A stretch of DNA of 64,000 nucleotides from Owenia fusiformis (Eukaryota; Annelida; Polychaeta; Sabellida; Oweniidae): positions 12,777,375 to 12,841,374 of the forward strand of contig CAIIXF020000005.1 in NCBI GenBank assembly GCA_903813345.2, in the 5' to 3' direction. The notes under the pieces were generated by a model. That model was not told the origin of the DNA. It did no database searches and worked only from the letters and a program-made list of their open reading frames with translations. Shown here one piece after another: positions 54,086 through 64,000 of the stretch; the first letter of the stretch is position 1; each line of letters opens with the position of its first letter. The translations under genes were made by a program, and so were the position numbers.

Positions 54086-55045
54086 TAGGGGTGTATGACA
54101 ATTTTTCCTTAAAATAAAAAATCCTTTAGATTTACAAAACACCCCCAGGTATGCTGGAACGACCAGTGAACAACTTCAACATTCGCGTTAAGTTGAAGCA
54201 GTTATCCAAAACCGGGGAGCATTGATTTGGCACATCACCAATTAAGACTTAAGACTCAGTTACCTTTATGGTACCCACAAAAACGTTAGTCTTTTTCTGA
54301 AACAAGTGAGAATATAGTACCCCATGAATGTAGTGCTAAATCCCCAGGCAAGTACTTTGTTTCAATGAAAACACACAAATCGTCCATTCCTGTCCGACAT
54401 TTTCAAAATGGGTAACGGGCGTCAGCGTATCCTGCCGCTGACCAGTTCTAGAATGATAGATTGTATTTAAAGAAAACAATAGCAAGCTAGGGAACTAGAA
54501 GGCCCTATCATTGGGTAATCGTATCGGTTACATACTGCAGTCATATAAAATAAAACAGACATTTAATAGCCTAAAGATAAAGCTGCAGGCTTGTAGCAAG
54601 GGCAAAACTTTAATGATAACCCGTTGGCTTTGATTATACATAACATTCTAGCTCACATTAATCATTATTGCAAGTGCTTGACGAAGATGTACAACGCTGG
54701 AAAATGAAATAAACACGAAGAAGTAATTTCTGAAACCAACATTATCCGGCAATTTGTCATACACAGCTGTTGACCAACATGAACGAAATAGTTCATCACA
54801 GTATCCGAAAACTACCGACTGAAATTCGCATGCAGATCTAACATGGTGTTGATTTACCAAAATTACACAACTCGATAAAATATTATATCAGTATCGACAA
54901 TCGTACGTTGGAATTTCACTCACATCCAGCCGTTAAAAGTGAAATTGTAAACAAAAACATCTTGCGGATATTAGATATCACCAACATACAAAACATCGAA
55001 ACATTTGACTTGTGCGATACACTTGGAACCAACCATTGATATGTG
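54086..55045. other. 5' flank of the GPCR gene
   Basis: No coding exon or repeat recognised. The receptor appears intronless in its coding part, so its promoter and 5' untranslated region probably lie here; no core promoter element was singled out. Confidence 0.35.
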
Positions 55046-56201
55046 ATGCGATCGACAGGTTTTGTCAACATGGATAATATAACTACTACGACACCAACAT
55101 TTAGATACTTATTCAATGCAACATGGCTGGAAACAATGATATTCGACATGCTCGACGAAAGTCTTTGTTCATCTGCTATCCCGTGTACATATATGATAAC
55201 TCTTTCCAGTATATTCTTAGGTCTCATTTATCATCAACGTTGCATGGGTAATTGCGATCTTCAGGAAGATCACTTTGAAGAGGTTCACCATCCATCACAT
55301 TCTCTTTCTGAATCTCTCGCTTTCGACTGTCTTGGGATCGATTGCAAACTGGATGTACCCAATGGCTACTATCTATGAGCAGAATTGTGACCTTTTAAAG
55401 TTCAACGTCAGAATGTTCCAATGTGTTCTTTGTGCTACCGCCATGACGATCTTTTCCTTTGCGTTGCTCCGGTTTCTGGCAATCTTCCGACCGTTTACAT
55501 ATCACAGCTACTTCGGTAGTTCCATTGGTATCGGGGAAGATGGCACAACAGGACGAAGAAGTATTGAGACAACAAAATGTCTTTGTGGCTTAGTGTTGCT
55601 ATGTATATGGGGAATATCCCTGGTCCCTCTCGTATTTTATAAACTGAAGGATGAAAAGTTGATCTCACGTGAACTGTTGATGAACCTCTTGTACACGTGG
55701 CTGGTTCTGATTCTCACTCTACTTGTCATCATACCTATCTTCTATGTGAAGATCTATTTCGAGGTGCACAGGATCCTTAGCCTGGAGGGCCCCGTTACTG
55801 TAGACAGGAGAGGGATTAGACGCGATAGAAAAGCTATGGTCACGACAGTCATTCTTACAGTTTCTCTGGTAATCTGTTTCTTGCCCTTCGTCGTTATTAG
55901 AATGATCATTGAAAAAGACAGGCGTGTGGTTGAGAATGATGATACCACATTTATGGACGTTTATTATCGGTTCGTTTATTTTCTCCCCTTCGTGAACTTC
56001 ATTTCGGATCCCATCATCTATGGAGTTGGACATCATGACGTCAAGGAAGCAATGATGAGTATGTTGCGTGATATCAAAACTTGGGGTATGCGGACCAAGA
56101 GGAGACAAAGTCAGTCCTCGCAGGGAGTAACATGTGGGACCGTGTACATCCAAGTTGACACGCCGATACCACCAAACGGGAACGGCAATACTAGATTCTG
56201 A
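55046..56201 (+). CDS. Rhodopsin-like (class A) G-protein-coupled receptor, intronless, one frameshift in TM1
   Basis: From the ATG at 55046: an extracellular N-terminus with N-x-T sites (NIT, NAT), then TM1. TM1 starts in one frame (TYMITLSSIFLG) and continues in another (SFIINVAWVIAIFRK), so a one-base indel lies near 55219. TM2-TM7 are then uninterrupted to the TGA at 56199: LNLSLSTVLGSIANW, TM3 ending LLRFLAIFRPF, TM4 CLCGLVLLCIWGI, a long TM5, TM6 VICFLPFVVIRM, and TM7 ending SDPIIYGV. The intracellular tail is short and basic. Position 2.50 is Thr rather than Asp, DRY is LRF, NPxxY is DPIIY, and extracellular loop 2 lacks the usual cysteine. It should be a seven-helix surface receptor; ligand unknown. 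The otherwise intact frame suggests a real gene with a sequencing indel or a very recent pseudogene. Confidence 0.8.
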
Positions 56202-56451
56202 TCAATATGTATCTTCGTTTCTGACTTATAAATTGTCTAAACTCAGAAAGGATCAACAATACAAAGAATGATGACAATTATCATGTCGGACCCATCTTTG
56301 TCTCATGAAAGTAATATAAACAAAGGAAGACAATTCAACATTTGTAATACTATAAACTCGTGGAAAGACAACAAGCATGCATAGTGTATTGTAAACAAGT
56401 AGGACTAAACTATGTTATGTAAATAGCAGAACATGTATTTCGCGAATATAT
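56202..56451. other. 3' flank of the GPCR gene
   Basis: Short AT-rich stretch between the GPCR stop codon and the DDE transposon border; presumably 3' untranslated and intergenic. No clear AATAAA near the stop was singled out. Confidence 0.35.
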
Positions 56452-56923
56452 CATAGTACCCCACACACTAATTAGTCACAAACTTTAAAACTTGTTTTGA
56501 ACACTTTCCCCTTATTGAATCATGATGAAATTTCACATGGACAAACTATAAACACTTTCCAACACTCAGATTTTTTTGATTTGCTTGAATTTTAATTTTC
56601 AAATTTTTACAGTCATTTAAGATGAAGCACCAATTTCGCATTTTTTTACATTTTATGTTATATTTATGTATATTTGGCTTAATTCTTTGAGATGTACAAA
56701 TTGAAACACTTGGATAAACTTTAACATCAACAACTTTTTAAGTAGTTTTCTACTTACTGTCATACATTACATTACTGTCATATGTATTTCAAATTTTTAA
56801 TAACTGGTGGATAGCATTATGAAGACAGTGGTTCATGTCTTTGTGTAGATTCATATACGTTGCCATGGAGAGGAGATAAAGGGAAGTCAGACTTTTCGGG
56901 GCTCCCGTATATAAGCTAAATAA

Positions 56924-57847
56924 ATGCCAAAAAGGGACAATAAACCAGGTATTAAACTGCCAAAAAAAGACAGCAATCGGAGAATCACAAGATTCTTCCT
57001 AAAACAACACGCTTCGGCCGTTTCAGAGACAAAAAACAAAGAAGAAAATAATTTAGAATCGGTTGACAATGTAAACAAAGAACAATCAAATATGGCGTCG
57101 GCAAATCCAGTCGCTGAAAAAACTAACATGGCAGAATCTTCAAGAAATACGCTTGTCAAAGAACTTTTAGAAGCTCTCAGGCCTGAACTTAATGAAATAA
57201 AAACACTACAAGCAAATTTGGAAGGTAGTTTCGGAGAGCTATCGACGAAAATGGAAGAAAAGATCGAAAAAATCAACAACGATTTTTCGGATTTGAAAGA
57301 AAAAATGGAGAAAAGACCGGAATTGATAGGCGGAATGCGCGAACTACAGATAAAAAACATTGAAGTGAACATGTCTCTCAGAAGAAACAATGTCATTATT
57401 TATGATCTTCCAGAGGAAAGGACGGAAATTCCCATCAAAGCGGCAGAAACTGAGTTAACAAAACTCTGTCCCGTCCGGGTGCTGAATGCGTACAGAATCG
57501 GACGCTTAGAACAACAACAAATTAAAACTAAAGCTAGACCATTGATAGTACAACTTGCAGATGCACCAACGGCTGAACAAATCAGATCAAAGGCGTGGGT
57601 TAAAAAACCACCTATAAAAAGTAAAATCGGTGAAGACCTGCCGGAAGAAGCACGCAATATAAAAAGTCAAGCCTTCAAAACGTATATTAAACCTGCAAAA
57701 GAGGGCCAGAAAAAGTACAGATGGGCAGGCTTGCATCTATGGATCGACGGAAAGAAAGTAAACCTGGATGCCATCTACACAGAAGCGCTAAGCAAGACCA
57801 GAAACAGGGATGAAAAACAGCCCAGGGCCACACTCAAAGACGATTAA
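56924..57847 (+). CDS. LINE ORF1 protein (coiled coil plus RRM-like nucleic-acid chaperone)
   Basis: A 307-residue frame. The N-terminus is basic (MPKRDNKPGIKLPKK). Residues about 75-140 form a long charged coiled coil (LVKELLEALRPELNEIKTLQ ... MEEKIEKINNDFSDLKEKM). From about 150 it has the layout of the L1/Tx1-type RRM and C-terminal domain: RRNNVIIYDLPEE, LNAYRIGRL, ARPLIVQLAD, and a final basic stretch (IGEDLPEEARNIKSQAF). ORF1 proteins of this type trimerise and coat LINE RNA. The frame is intact and starts only 64 bases from the element's 5' end. It is followed by a spacer rather than abutting ORF2. Confidence 0.85.
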   Translation: MPKRDNKPGIKLPKKDSNRRITRFFLKQHASAVSETKNKEENNLESVDNVNKEQSNMASANPVAEKTNMAESSRNTLVKELLEALRPELNEIKTLQANLEGSFGELSTKMEEKIEKINNDFSDLKEKMEKRPELIGGMRELQIKNIEVNMSLRRNNVIIYDLPEERTEIPIKAAETELTKLCPVRVLNAYRIGRLEQQQIKTKARPLIVQLADAPTAEQIRSKAWVKKPPIKSKIGEDLPEEARNIKSQAFKTYIKPAKEGQKKYRWAGLHLWIDGKKVNLDAIYTEALSKTRNRDEKQPRATLKDD

Positions 57848-58809
57848 GAGACAACAACCCTGAGAAAATGTTTTACCGTCAGACAAAAATACAGTATCAA
57901 AACCCGTTAATTTCCACACTAAATAACTCCCCTCATAAGTCAACAGAAACTTATATTACGCTAATATTATCAGTTTTATCGAGAAAGTAAATTATGATAT
58001 TTTCTCTTCACAAAAATAGAGGACGAAGGGGTTGAAAACATGAAACAAAAACAAGGAAGTAATTAGCATTCCAAGGTAAAAACACACATATTTGTTTATC
58101 AATAAAGCCGTTACTAGGTAATCGATACGCTGCGCGCGCATAACGCTGGCTCAACCAATCAAAATGAATTACCTTCCTCAACGACGTCAGCGGAAAAGAA
58201 AAATTCAAAAATCATATAATTCCAGCAAATACTCAACTTTTCAACCTAATCATAAGAAGTTTGCGATAATAACACGCGAGAGGCCGGCTTTACCTAGCGC
58301 TTCATGTATTCAACCCCCAGTCCTAGACAATACAAAGAGGGATAAACACTGACAATTCCAAGGTAAAATTATCTTCGCTTTTTCAAAAAACAGTTTCCTT
58401 TTTCAGGTCACTGTGACTGTAGGCTAGATCAATTTTTTATTTATTTTTAGGCTAATAGTATCGGAGTTAATGTAAACCACAGCCTATAGCACAATCAAAG
58501 TCTAAAAAGCAAACCTCAACTCCGTTTCAATCGCACAAGAAAATAATTTTCAAGGAGTACCCAAGAAGTCTCAATCCAACATGAAAATTGACCGATTAAC
58601 TTTTCAGGTTGATTTGTCAATTTCTCCTCAATCTTCTCATTCTTTGCAACTTTTGTATTTCTATCTTTTTTTTTAAAAAAAAATGAGGCATTTTCCTAAG
58701 TGCCTTAAAAACATAGAAAAGTGTCAAATAAAAGACATTAGAGCTATTATGTATACAAAAAAGGGGGCAGGGGTAATTGCAAGAGGGCCTATATACAAAT
58801 ACAAGGACG
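57848..58809 (+). other. Inter-ORF spacer of the LINE
   Basis: About 960 bases without a supported frame, long for a two-ORF LINE, where the ORFs normally lie close. A T9/A9 inverted tract sits at 58664-58682. It may include an unrecognised secondary insertion. Confidence 0.4.
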
Positions 58810-61800
58810 ATGGTGGTTAAAATAGGTACCATTAATGTGAGGGGCTTGCAAGACCAGGTAAAAAGAAGAAAACTCTTCTTACACGCTCGGAACGAAAATT
58901 ATGACGTTCTACTCATACAAGAGACCCACTGCGGCATGAAACAAGCAAAACAATGGGAAAATGAATGGGGCATGACATCATATTTTACAGAAAGGGCCAC
59001 AAATTCAGTCGGAGTTGGTATACTATTCTCTCATAAGGCAGACATCCAAATTGAAGACAGCGACATCGGAGAAGATGGAAGATACATAATAATAAATACT
59101 AAAATAGAAGGAAAGGAAATAACCTTAGTGAACATATATGGACATAACAATGACAACAATAATCTTTTCAACAATATCGCAAAAAAACTGAGAGAAGGGC
59201 GTAATCATTATTCTATTATAATAGGAGGAGATTTCAACGTGCCCCTAGAGCCAAACAAAGATAAAGAAAGCCAAACAGGCAATACCAACCAGGATGCACA
59301 TAGAAACACAAGACAGCAGATAAAGCAGCTAATGGAGGAACATGATCTTGTGGACATATGGAGAGTAAATAACCCTACAAAAAGAAATTTCACCTGGTCA
59401 AATGCCGCTACCACTACAAAATCCAGATTAGATTATTTCCTTATAGCCTCTCCACTAATCAACAATACCAGTGACGTAGACATTCACACTCCAAAATCCT
59501 ACAAAATAGCTGACCACCAATTTGTTCAATTGCAACTAAGGATGGGCACTCAAGAGCGTGGCCCGGGACTGTGGAAATTCAATGCAAGGTTAACAGAAGA
59601 TAGAGAATATGTAGCTTTGATAAAAAACCTAATCAAAGGTTTGGTTGAAGAGCACAAGGACATGACTGCTCAAAATTTATGGGAACTCATAAAATTCAAA
59701 ATCAAAACAGAGTCCATTAGGTACTCAAAGCAAAAAAACGCTGGAAAACACCTAGATATCACCAACAAAATAAGACGGCTACAAGAAATAGAGGCAAACC
59801 TAAGAGATAACTACATCCATGAAACACAGCTACGAGAAGAAGAACAACAACTCCAAAGAGAGATAGAAGAGATGAATGATGAAAAAGCAAAGGGCGCAAT
59901 ACTTCGAGCAAAAATAAGATGGGCGGAAGAAGGTGAAAAACAATCTAGTTACTTCCTGAAGTTAGAAAAAAGAAATTTTGCAAAAAAGAACATCACACAA
60001 CTGAATACAGACGATGGCAGGGAACTAAATGATCCTGAAGAAATAAGGAAAGAAAGTGCAAGGTTCTATGAAGAACTGTACAGAAGCAGGCTCCCAAACA
60101 TTAGGCAGCACTCAGAAACATTCTTCCCTGCTATAAAATCAATCACCAGTCTCACAGAAGAGGAAAAACAGAGCTGCGAGGGCTATATTACCTTAGAAGA
60201 AATAACAACACAGATTAAGTCCCTGAAGACCGGGAAGTCACCAGGCAGCGACGGCTTAACAAGCGAATTTTATAGATGTTTCCAAGAACCAGTTGTGCCA
60301 ATACTGGTAAAAAGCTACAAGGAAGCATTGGATAAAGAAGAATTATCAACCGAACAAAAAAAGAAGCATTATAACCCAACTACCTAAAAAAGACCGTGAC
60401 ATTTTACGCCTATTAAATTGGCGACCAATATCATTGCTAAACACAGACTACAAAATAATTACAGGATGTCTAGCAGAAAGAATGAAAGCCCATTTAACAA
60501 AAATAATTAACGAAGACCAAACAGGTTTTATTAAAGGGAGAAATATATCAGAGAATATTAGACTCATAATAGACTGTATGGAACACCTTAAATCAAACAA
60601 TGAATCTGGCATAATGCTTTTCATCGACTTTGAAAAAGCTTTTGACACAGTGGAATGGAAATTTATTGATCGGACGCTAGATTACTTCAATTTTGGACCA
60701 GACTTTAGAAAATGGATCAAAACCATATACAACGATGCAAAAAGCTCAGTAATAAATAACGGGTATACATCACGCTACTTTAACCTGAACAGAGGAGTAC
60801 GACAGGGATGCCCCCTAAGTCCGTATTTATTTATTCTATGTGCCGAAATATTGAGTGAATCAATCAGAAGAGATGAAGAAATTGAAGGCATACAAATACC
60901 AGATGGAGAAGTAAAGATTTCACAATACGCCGATGATACCTCAGTCTTTGTAAGAAATATTGCATCTGCGAAAAAAGTAATTAAAAAGTTCAGAAATTTT
61001 GGAGAAATCTCAGGACTGAACATCAATCTCCACAAAACAGAAGAAGCCGTGATAGGCAGAGAAAATGCACTATTACAGCAACAAGTAAGAGATGAAAGCA
61101 TGGCATCAGGGCTAAAATACCAAGATAAAGATATAAAAGTCCTTGGTATAACCATTCCTTTAGATGGAAGAGACATAAACAGTTTAAATTTCCCAGAGAA
61201 AAGAAACAAAATTCAAGGTCTTATTAGAGCATGGAAAAGTAGAAACATCACACCTCTAGGAAAAATAATAATGATAAAATCACTCCTCGTATCTCAGCTG
61301 ACATATCTATGTTCAGTGCTCACACCAACAGATGACTTTATCAAAGAAATAGAAAACATGTTTTTCAACTTTATATGGGATGAGAAGCCAGACAAAATTG
61401 GAAGAAAGATAATGATGAACGAACAAGAGAGAGGTGGCCTAAACATGCTCCACTTACAATCATACATAAAAAACCTAAGCATCAAATGGATAAAGAAATA
61501 TATAGACCCTACATATAGTGGCAAATGGAAGAAGATATGGAACTACTACCTGAAGAACCTGACGCAGGGAGAAGTATGGGCATTGAACCTTTCAAAAAAT
61601 AGTGACAAAATAAATGTTTTAGACTTAAGGTACCTGAAGACAGTCTACAAAAATTGGTGCAGTCTGAAATATCAAACAATTCCGGATACGAGAAACCCAG
61701 AGCAACAATCATTATGGCACAATGAACAGATAAAAATCAATGGAGAAATCATGAAAAACGAAGTATGGATACAAAAAGGTATTGAATTTATAAAAGACAT

Positions 61801-62596
61801 CCAGGACGAAAATAGATTCCTCACAGCAGCAGAATTAGGCCATAAATATGATATTGTTATGAACCAAAGGAATACTTTGAAATATAACAGTATGATTACA
61901 GCCATCCCCCAAAATTGGAAAAGAAAATTAAGACACCCGAGAGAAAATGAAGAAGAAACCGAGAATCCGAATGTCACAATTAACACAGAATGGTTAAAAA
62001 AGACAAACAATAAAGAAGTTTACAAGATTTTACTAAAAAAGAACAATGCTGTGAAACTGCCAAAGAAGATGGAAGATAAGTGGCAAAACAAACTGCAACT
62101 ACAAAATCCTTTGATGTGGGCCAAAATCCACAAAAATAGAAAAAATATTCTCAGGACAAAAGAGAAATATTTCCAAATAAAAATATTCTTCCGGATACTA
62201 TATTATAACAAACAACTAAAACAAATGAACATAGACGGCTATAACACTGATATATGCAGTCTATGCCGTAGTGACATAGATACTTTAGAACATGGAATAT
62301 ACCATTGTGAGGCCGTACAAGACTTCCTAATAACATCTTTCAACCAACTTGACGAAGATGTACCCACAATTGAGACATTCCTTTTCGGAGATGGAAAAAC
62401 AGAAAACGAACATCTATTCCTGAAACAAAAGATATTCCTAAACACATGTAAAAGGAAAATAAGGAGACCTAATATGATAGGCTGGCAAAACTTCCTAAAA
62501 ACAGAGAAAAAAATAGAAGAAAGAATCAGCCAAAGAAGAAAAAAACCTGAACTTATGGAACAGCAATGGTTGAAACTCAAACATTTCATAACGTAG
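58810..62596 (+). CDS. LINE ORF2: APE endonuclease, reverse transcriptase, zinc-binding C-terminus (one homopolymer frameshift)
   Basis: Starts at the ATG at 58810. The endonuclease is complete by motif: GTINVRGL, LLIQETHC, LVNIYGHN, IIGGDFNVP, RLDYFLIA and ADHQFVQL. The reverse transcriptase begins with SLKTGKSPGSDGL; then the frame shifts at a seven-A run (60356-60362), where one A fewer would restore it. The second frame continues through NWRPISLLN, FIKGRNISENIR, FEKAFDTVEW, RGVRQGCPLSPYLF and YADDTSVF, and ends with the zinc motif CSLCRSDIDTLEHGIYHC. About 1,262 residues in all, typical of the L1/Tx1 clade. It would nick DNA and copy the element's RNA. Everything except the A-run is intact, so the copy is young or the indel is a read error. 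Confidence 0.88.
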
Positions 62597-62896
62597 TAAA
62601 ATACACACTGGGAACATAAAAACCCCCTCACCAAGCTCAAACCATCGAGCAGAAAATCACAAAAAATCCCCCTCTTGCTTTTTCCCTTGCCCCCCCCCCC
62701 CCCCCCCCCCCTTCTCTTCCATTGTTATCAAAACTACTATGCTAAATAAGGCTAATATTATATATAAATACGATATTATAGCATATGCAACTACTGTATG
62801 TTTTCTTTCTACAATATTGTATTTGTACAACTTTTAATACAGAATAATAAAAAAAAAAATAAATAAAAAAAAAATAAAAAAAAAGATTCATATACG

Positions 62897-63080
62897 CTTT
62901 CCGGGCCACTGGAATACATGGCGGGCATCTTTGGCTCTGTTTCTCCTGTTTTTCACCCGTCTTGCCACTTTACTTCCTGCAACGCGTCTATTGAAATCTT
63001 TACCAGTAGCTCTCTTTTTATAGAATTCCTTAAAGGCATGAGGGTTGTTTCTCATTTCAAACAGCGCGTCATTGAGAGCA
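62897..63080 (-). pseudogene. Transposase C-terminal fragment, left inverted arm
   Basis: Minus-strand frame beginning LNDALFEMRNNPHAFKEFY, continuing through a basic tail (RRVAGSKVARRVKNRRNRAK) to a stop near the LINE junction. It overlaps in sequence with the last part of the plus-strand transposase at 63516-63628. It preserves about 35 residues that the right arm has lost. Confidence 0.6.
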
Positions 63081-63130
63081 AGTAAACAAAATCCTGATTA
63101 CATGCTCAGCTGTAATATTAGTCGCAGTTT

Positions 63131-63628
63131 GTGAAGATATCTCGCACAAAGAGGAATGCAGATGACTCCGTGGTCAAGAAGTTTGCAATTGCATCTGAAG
63201 CCAGGAATCGATATCTTGGTGGTCCAGGACTTCACCGGCTTTTACCTAGGGGGTCAACCCTAGTTTGGGATAGATTAGGATGCTCAGGGAGGGCCCTGAA
63301 TCCATGCAAACAGCATTACACTCCTGAAGTCAGGGTAAAATTAGAAGAAAATGGTGTAAAGGTAGTGATGCTACCTCCAAAGGGCCATCTTCTTAATCCT
63401 TGTGAGCTCTTCAACAATAGCATCCAACAAAAAGTATCACGGTGGCATCCCCCTGGCAACCCCTGTGATGAATATGGCCACTCAATTGTAGGCCCCCGAT
63501 CCTTTGAGGAATGTTTACGTGCTCTCAATGACGCGCTGTTTGAAATGAGAAACATGCCCGCCATGTATTCCAGTGGCCCGGAAAGCGTATATGAATCTAC
63601 ACAAAGACATGAACCACTGTCTTCATAA
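63131..63628 (+). pseudogene. DDE transposase, C-terminal half
   Basis: A 165-codon frame with the second and third catalytic acids of a Tc1/IS630-type DDE domain: LVWDRLGCSGRALNP (D), then VKVVMLPPKGHLLNPCE (E in the LNPxE motif) and a FNNSIQQKVSRW helix. Upstream residues (ISRTKRNADDSVVKKFAIAS) do not include a convincing first catalytic Asp strand, so the N-terminal DNA-binding region and first acid are missing. Near 63550 about 110 bases are deleted compared with the left arm, replacing the basic tail with MPAMYSSGPESVYEST. The enzyme would cut and paste the element; this copy is dead. Confidence 0.65.
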
Positions 63629-64000
63629 TGCTATCCACCAGTTATTAAAAATTTGAAATACATATGACAGTAATGTAATATATTACAGTAAGTAGAAATT
63701 AGAAAACTACTTAAAAAGTTGTTGATGTTAAAGTTTATCCAAGTGTTTCAATTTGTACATCTCAAAGAATTAAGCCAAATATACATAAATATAGCATAAA
63801 ATGTGAAAAAATGCGAAATTGGTGCTTCATCTTAAATGACTGTAAAAATTTGAAAATAAAAATTCAAGCAAATCAAAAAAATCTGAGTGTTGGAAAGTCT
63901 TTATAGTTTGTCCATGTGAAATTTCATCATGATTCAATAAGGAGAAAGTGTTCAAAACAAGTTTTAAAGTTTGTGACTAATTAGTGTGTGGGGTACTATG

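Larger units (their letters stand above)
56860..62883 (+). mobile_element. Near-full-length L1/Tx1-like LINE (6.0 kb) with 13-bp target duplication
   Basis: AGATTCATATACG occurs exactly at 56847-56859 and 62884-62896. Between them lie a 64-bp leader, ORF1, a 960-bp spacer, ORF2 and a 3' untranslated region with a 22-base C run (62690-62711) and an A-rich tail. Target-primed insertion into the DDE transposon is clear. Confidence 0.9.
56452..64000. mobile_element. DDE transposon with long inverted ends, interrupted by a LINE (right border at window end)
   Basis: 56452-56859 plus 62897-63080 is the inverted counterpart of 63516-64000. The outer end reads CATAGTACCCCACACACTAA on the left and its exact complement at the window edge. 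Without the LINE the element is about 1.5 kb. Its arms include the 3' end of a transposase gene, so the element is an inverted duplication of a transposon end rather than an intact autonomous copy. Target duplication cannot be checked because the right flank lies outside. Confidence 0.8.

Noticed and set aside
56452-64000. Reading 56.45-64.0 kb as one 7.5 kb LINE-carrying DNA transposon
   Set aside because: The exact 13-bp target duplication shows the LINE inserted later and independently into a much smaller element.

Overview
This window is eukaryotic and animal. It has split genes with GT..AG introns, a contactin-like gene whose N-terminus carries a C-type lectin domain (a protostome-type layout), an intronless rhodopsin-type GPCR, a thrombospondin type-1 exon, and a very high load of retrotransposons, DNA transposons and fold-back repeats. 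Base composition is AT-rich. I infer an invertebrate, plausibly a marine lophotrochozoan (mollusc, brachiopod or similar). The sequence alone does not fix the phylum.

Layout. 1-3.6 kb: repeat-rich flank with a broken tyrosine-recombinase (Crypton/DIRS-type) relic and a tandemly duplicated palindromic repeat. 3.7-11.95 kb: six coding exons of the contactin-like gene (signal peptide, C-type lectin domain, start of Ig1). Its introns hold a 3.4 kb palindrome built from a FEN1/XPG-like repetitive gene and a 1.25 kb element with a tandem-repeat core. Exactly 500 N follow at 11982-12481. 12.48-24.48 kb: a block of exactly 12,000 bp that is almost wholly one minus-strand Ty3/Gypsy element with Gmr1-like domain order (protease, integrase, reverse transcriptase, RNase H). 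A 6.8 kb terminal-inverted-repeat element sits in its leader. A second gap of exactly 500 N follows at 24482-24981. 24.98-25.28 kb: a minus-strand exon with two TSP1 repeats.

25.6-34.6 kb: a LINE fragment, several fold-back elements, and a 3 kb element whose inverted termini are 42-bp satellite arrays (Drosophila FB-like). 34.6-48.1 kb: a Russian-doll insertion. A plus-strand LINE (LINE-A) is split by a 7.44 kb inverted-repeat element (TSD TAAT) and by a minus-strand LINE (LINE-B, TSD GTTGTT). Removing both insertions keeps the LINE-A frame at each junction. 49.7-54.1 kb: a 5'-truncated LINE with a 12-bp TSD, a GGCCCC-rich minisatellite, and another LINE tail. 55.0-56.2 kb: GPCR gene with one apparent frameshift in TM1. 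56.45-64.0 kb: a DDE transposon with long inverted termini, interrupted by a near-intact two-ORF L1/Tx1-like LINE (TSD AGATTCATATACG).

Only three host genes are supported (contactin-like, TSP1-repeat, GPCR), plus one weak candidate exon at 18.6 kb. Nothing points to a shared pathway; the extracellular adhesion-type domains of the first two are suggestive but their adjacency crosses placeholder gaps. Most of the window records successive transposon insertions. The most unusual items are the integrase-first Gypsy element, the 7.44 kb nested-hairpin element with tRNA-like segments, the satellite-armed FB-like element, and the FEN1-like palindrome.
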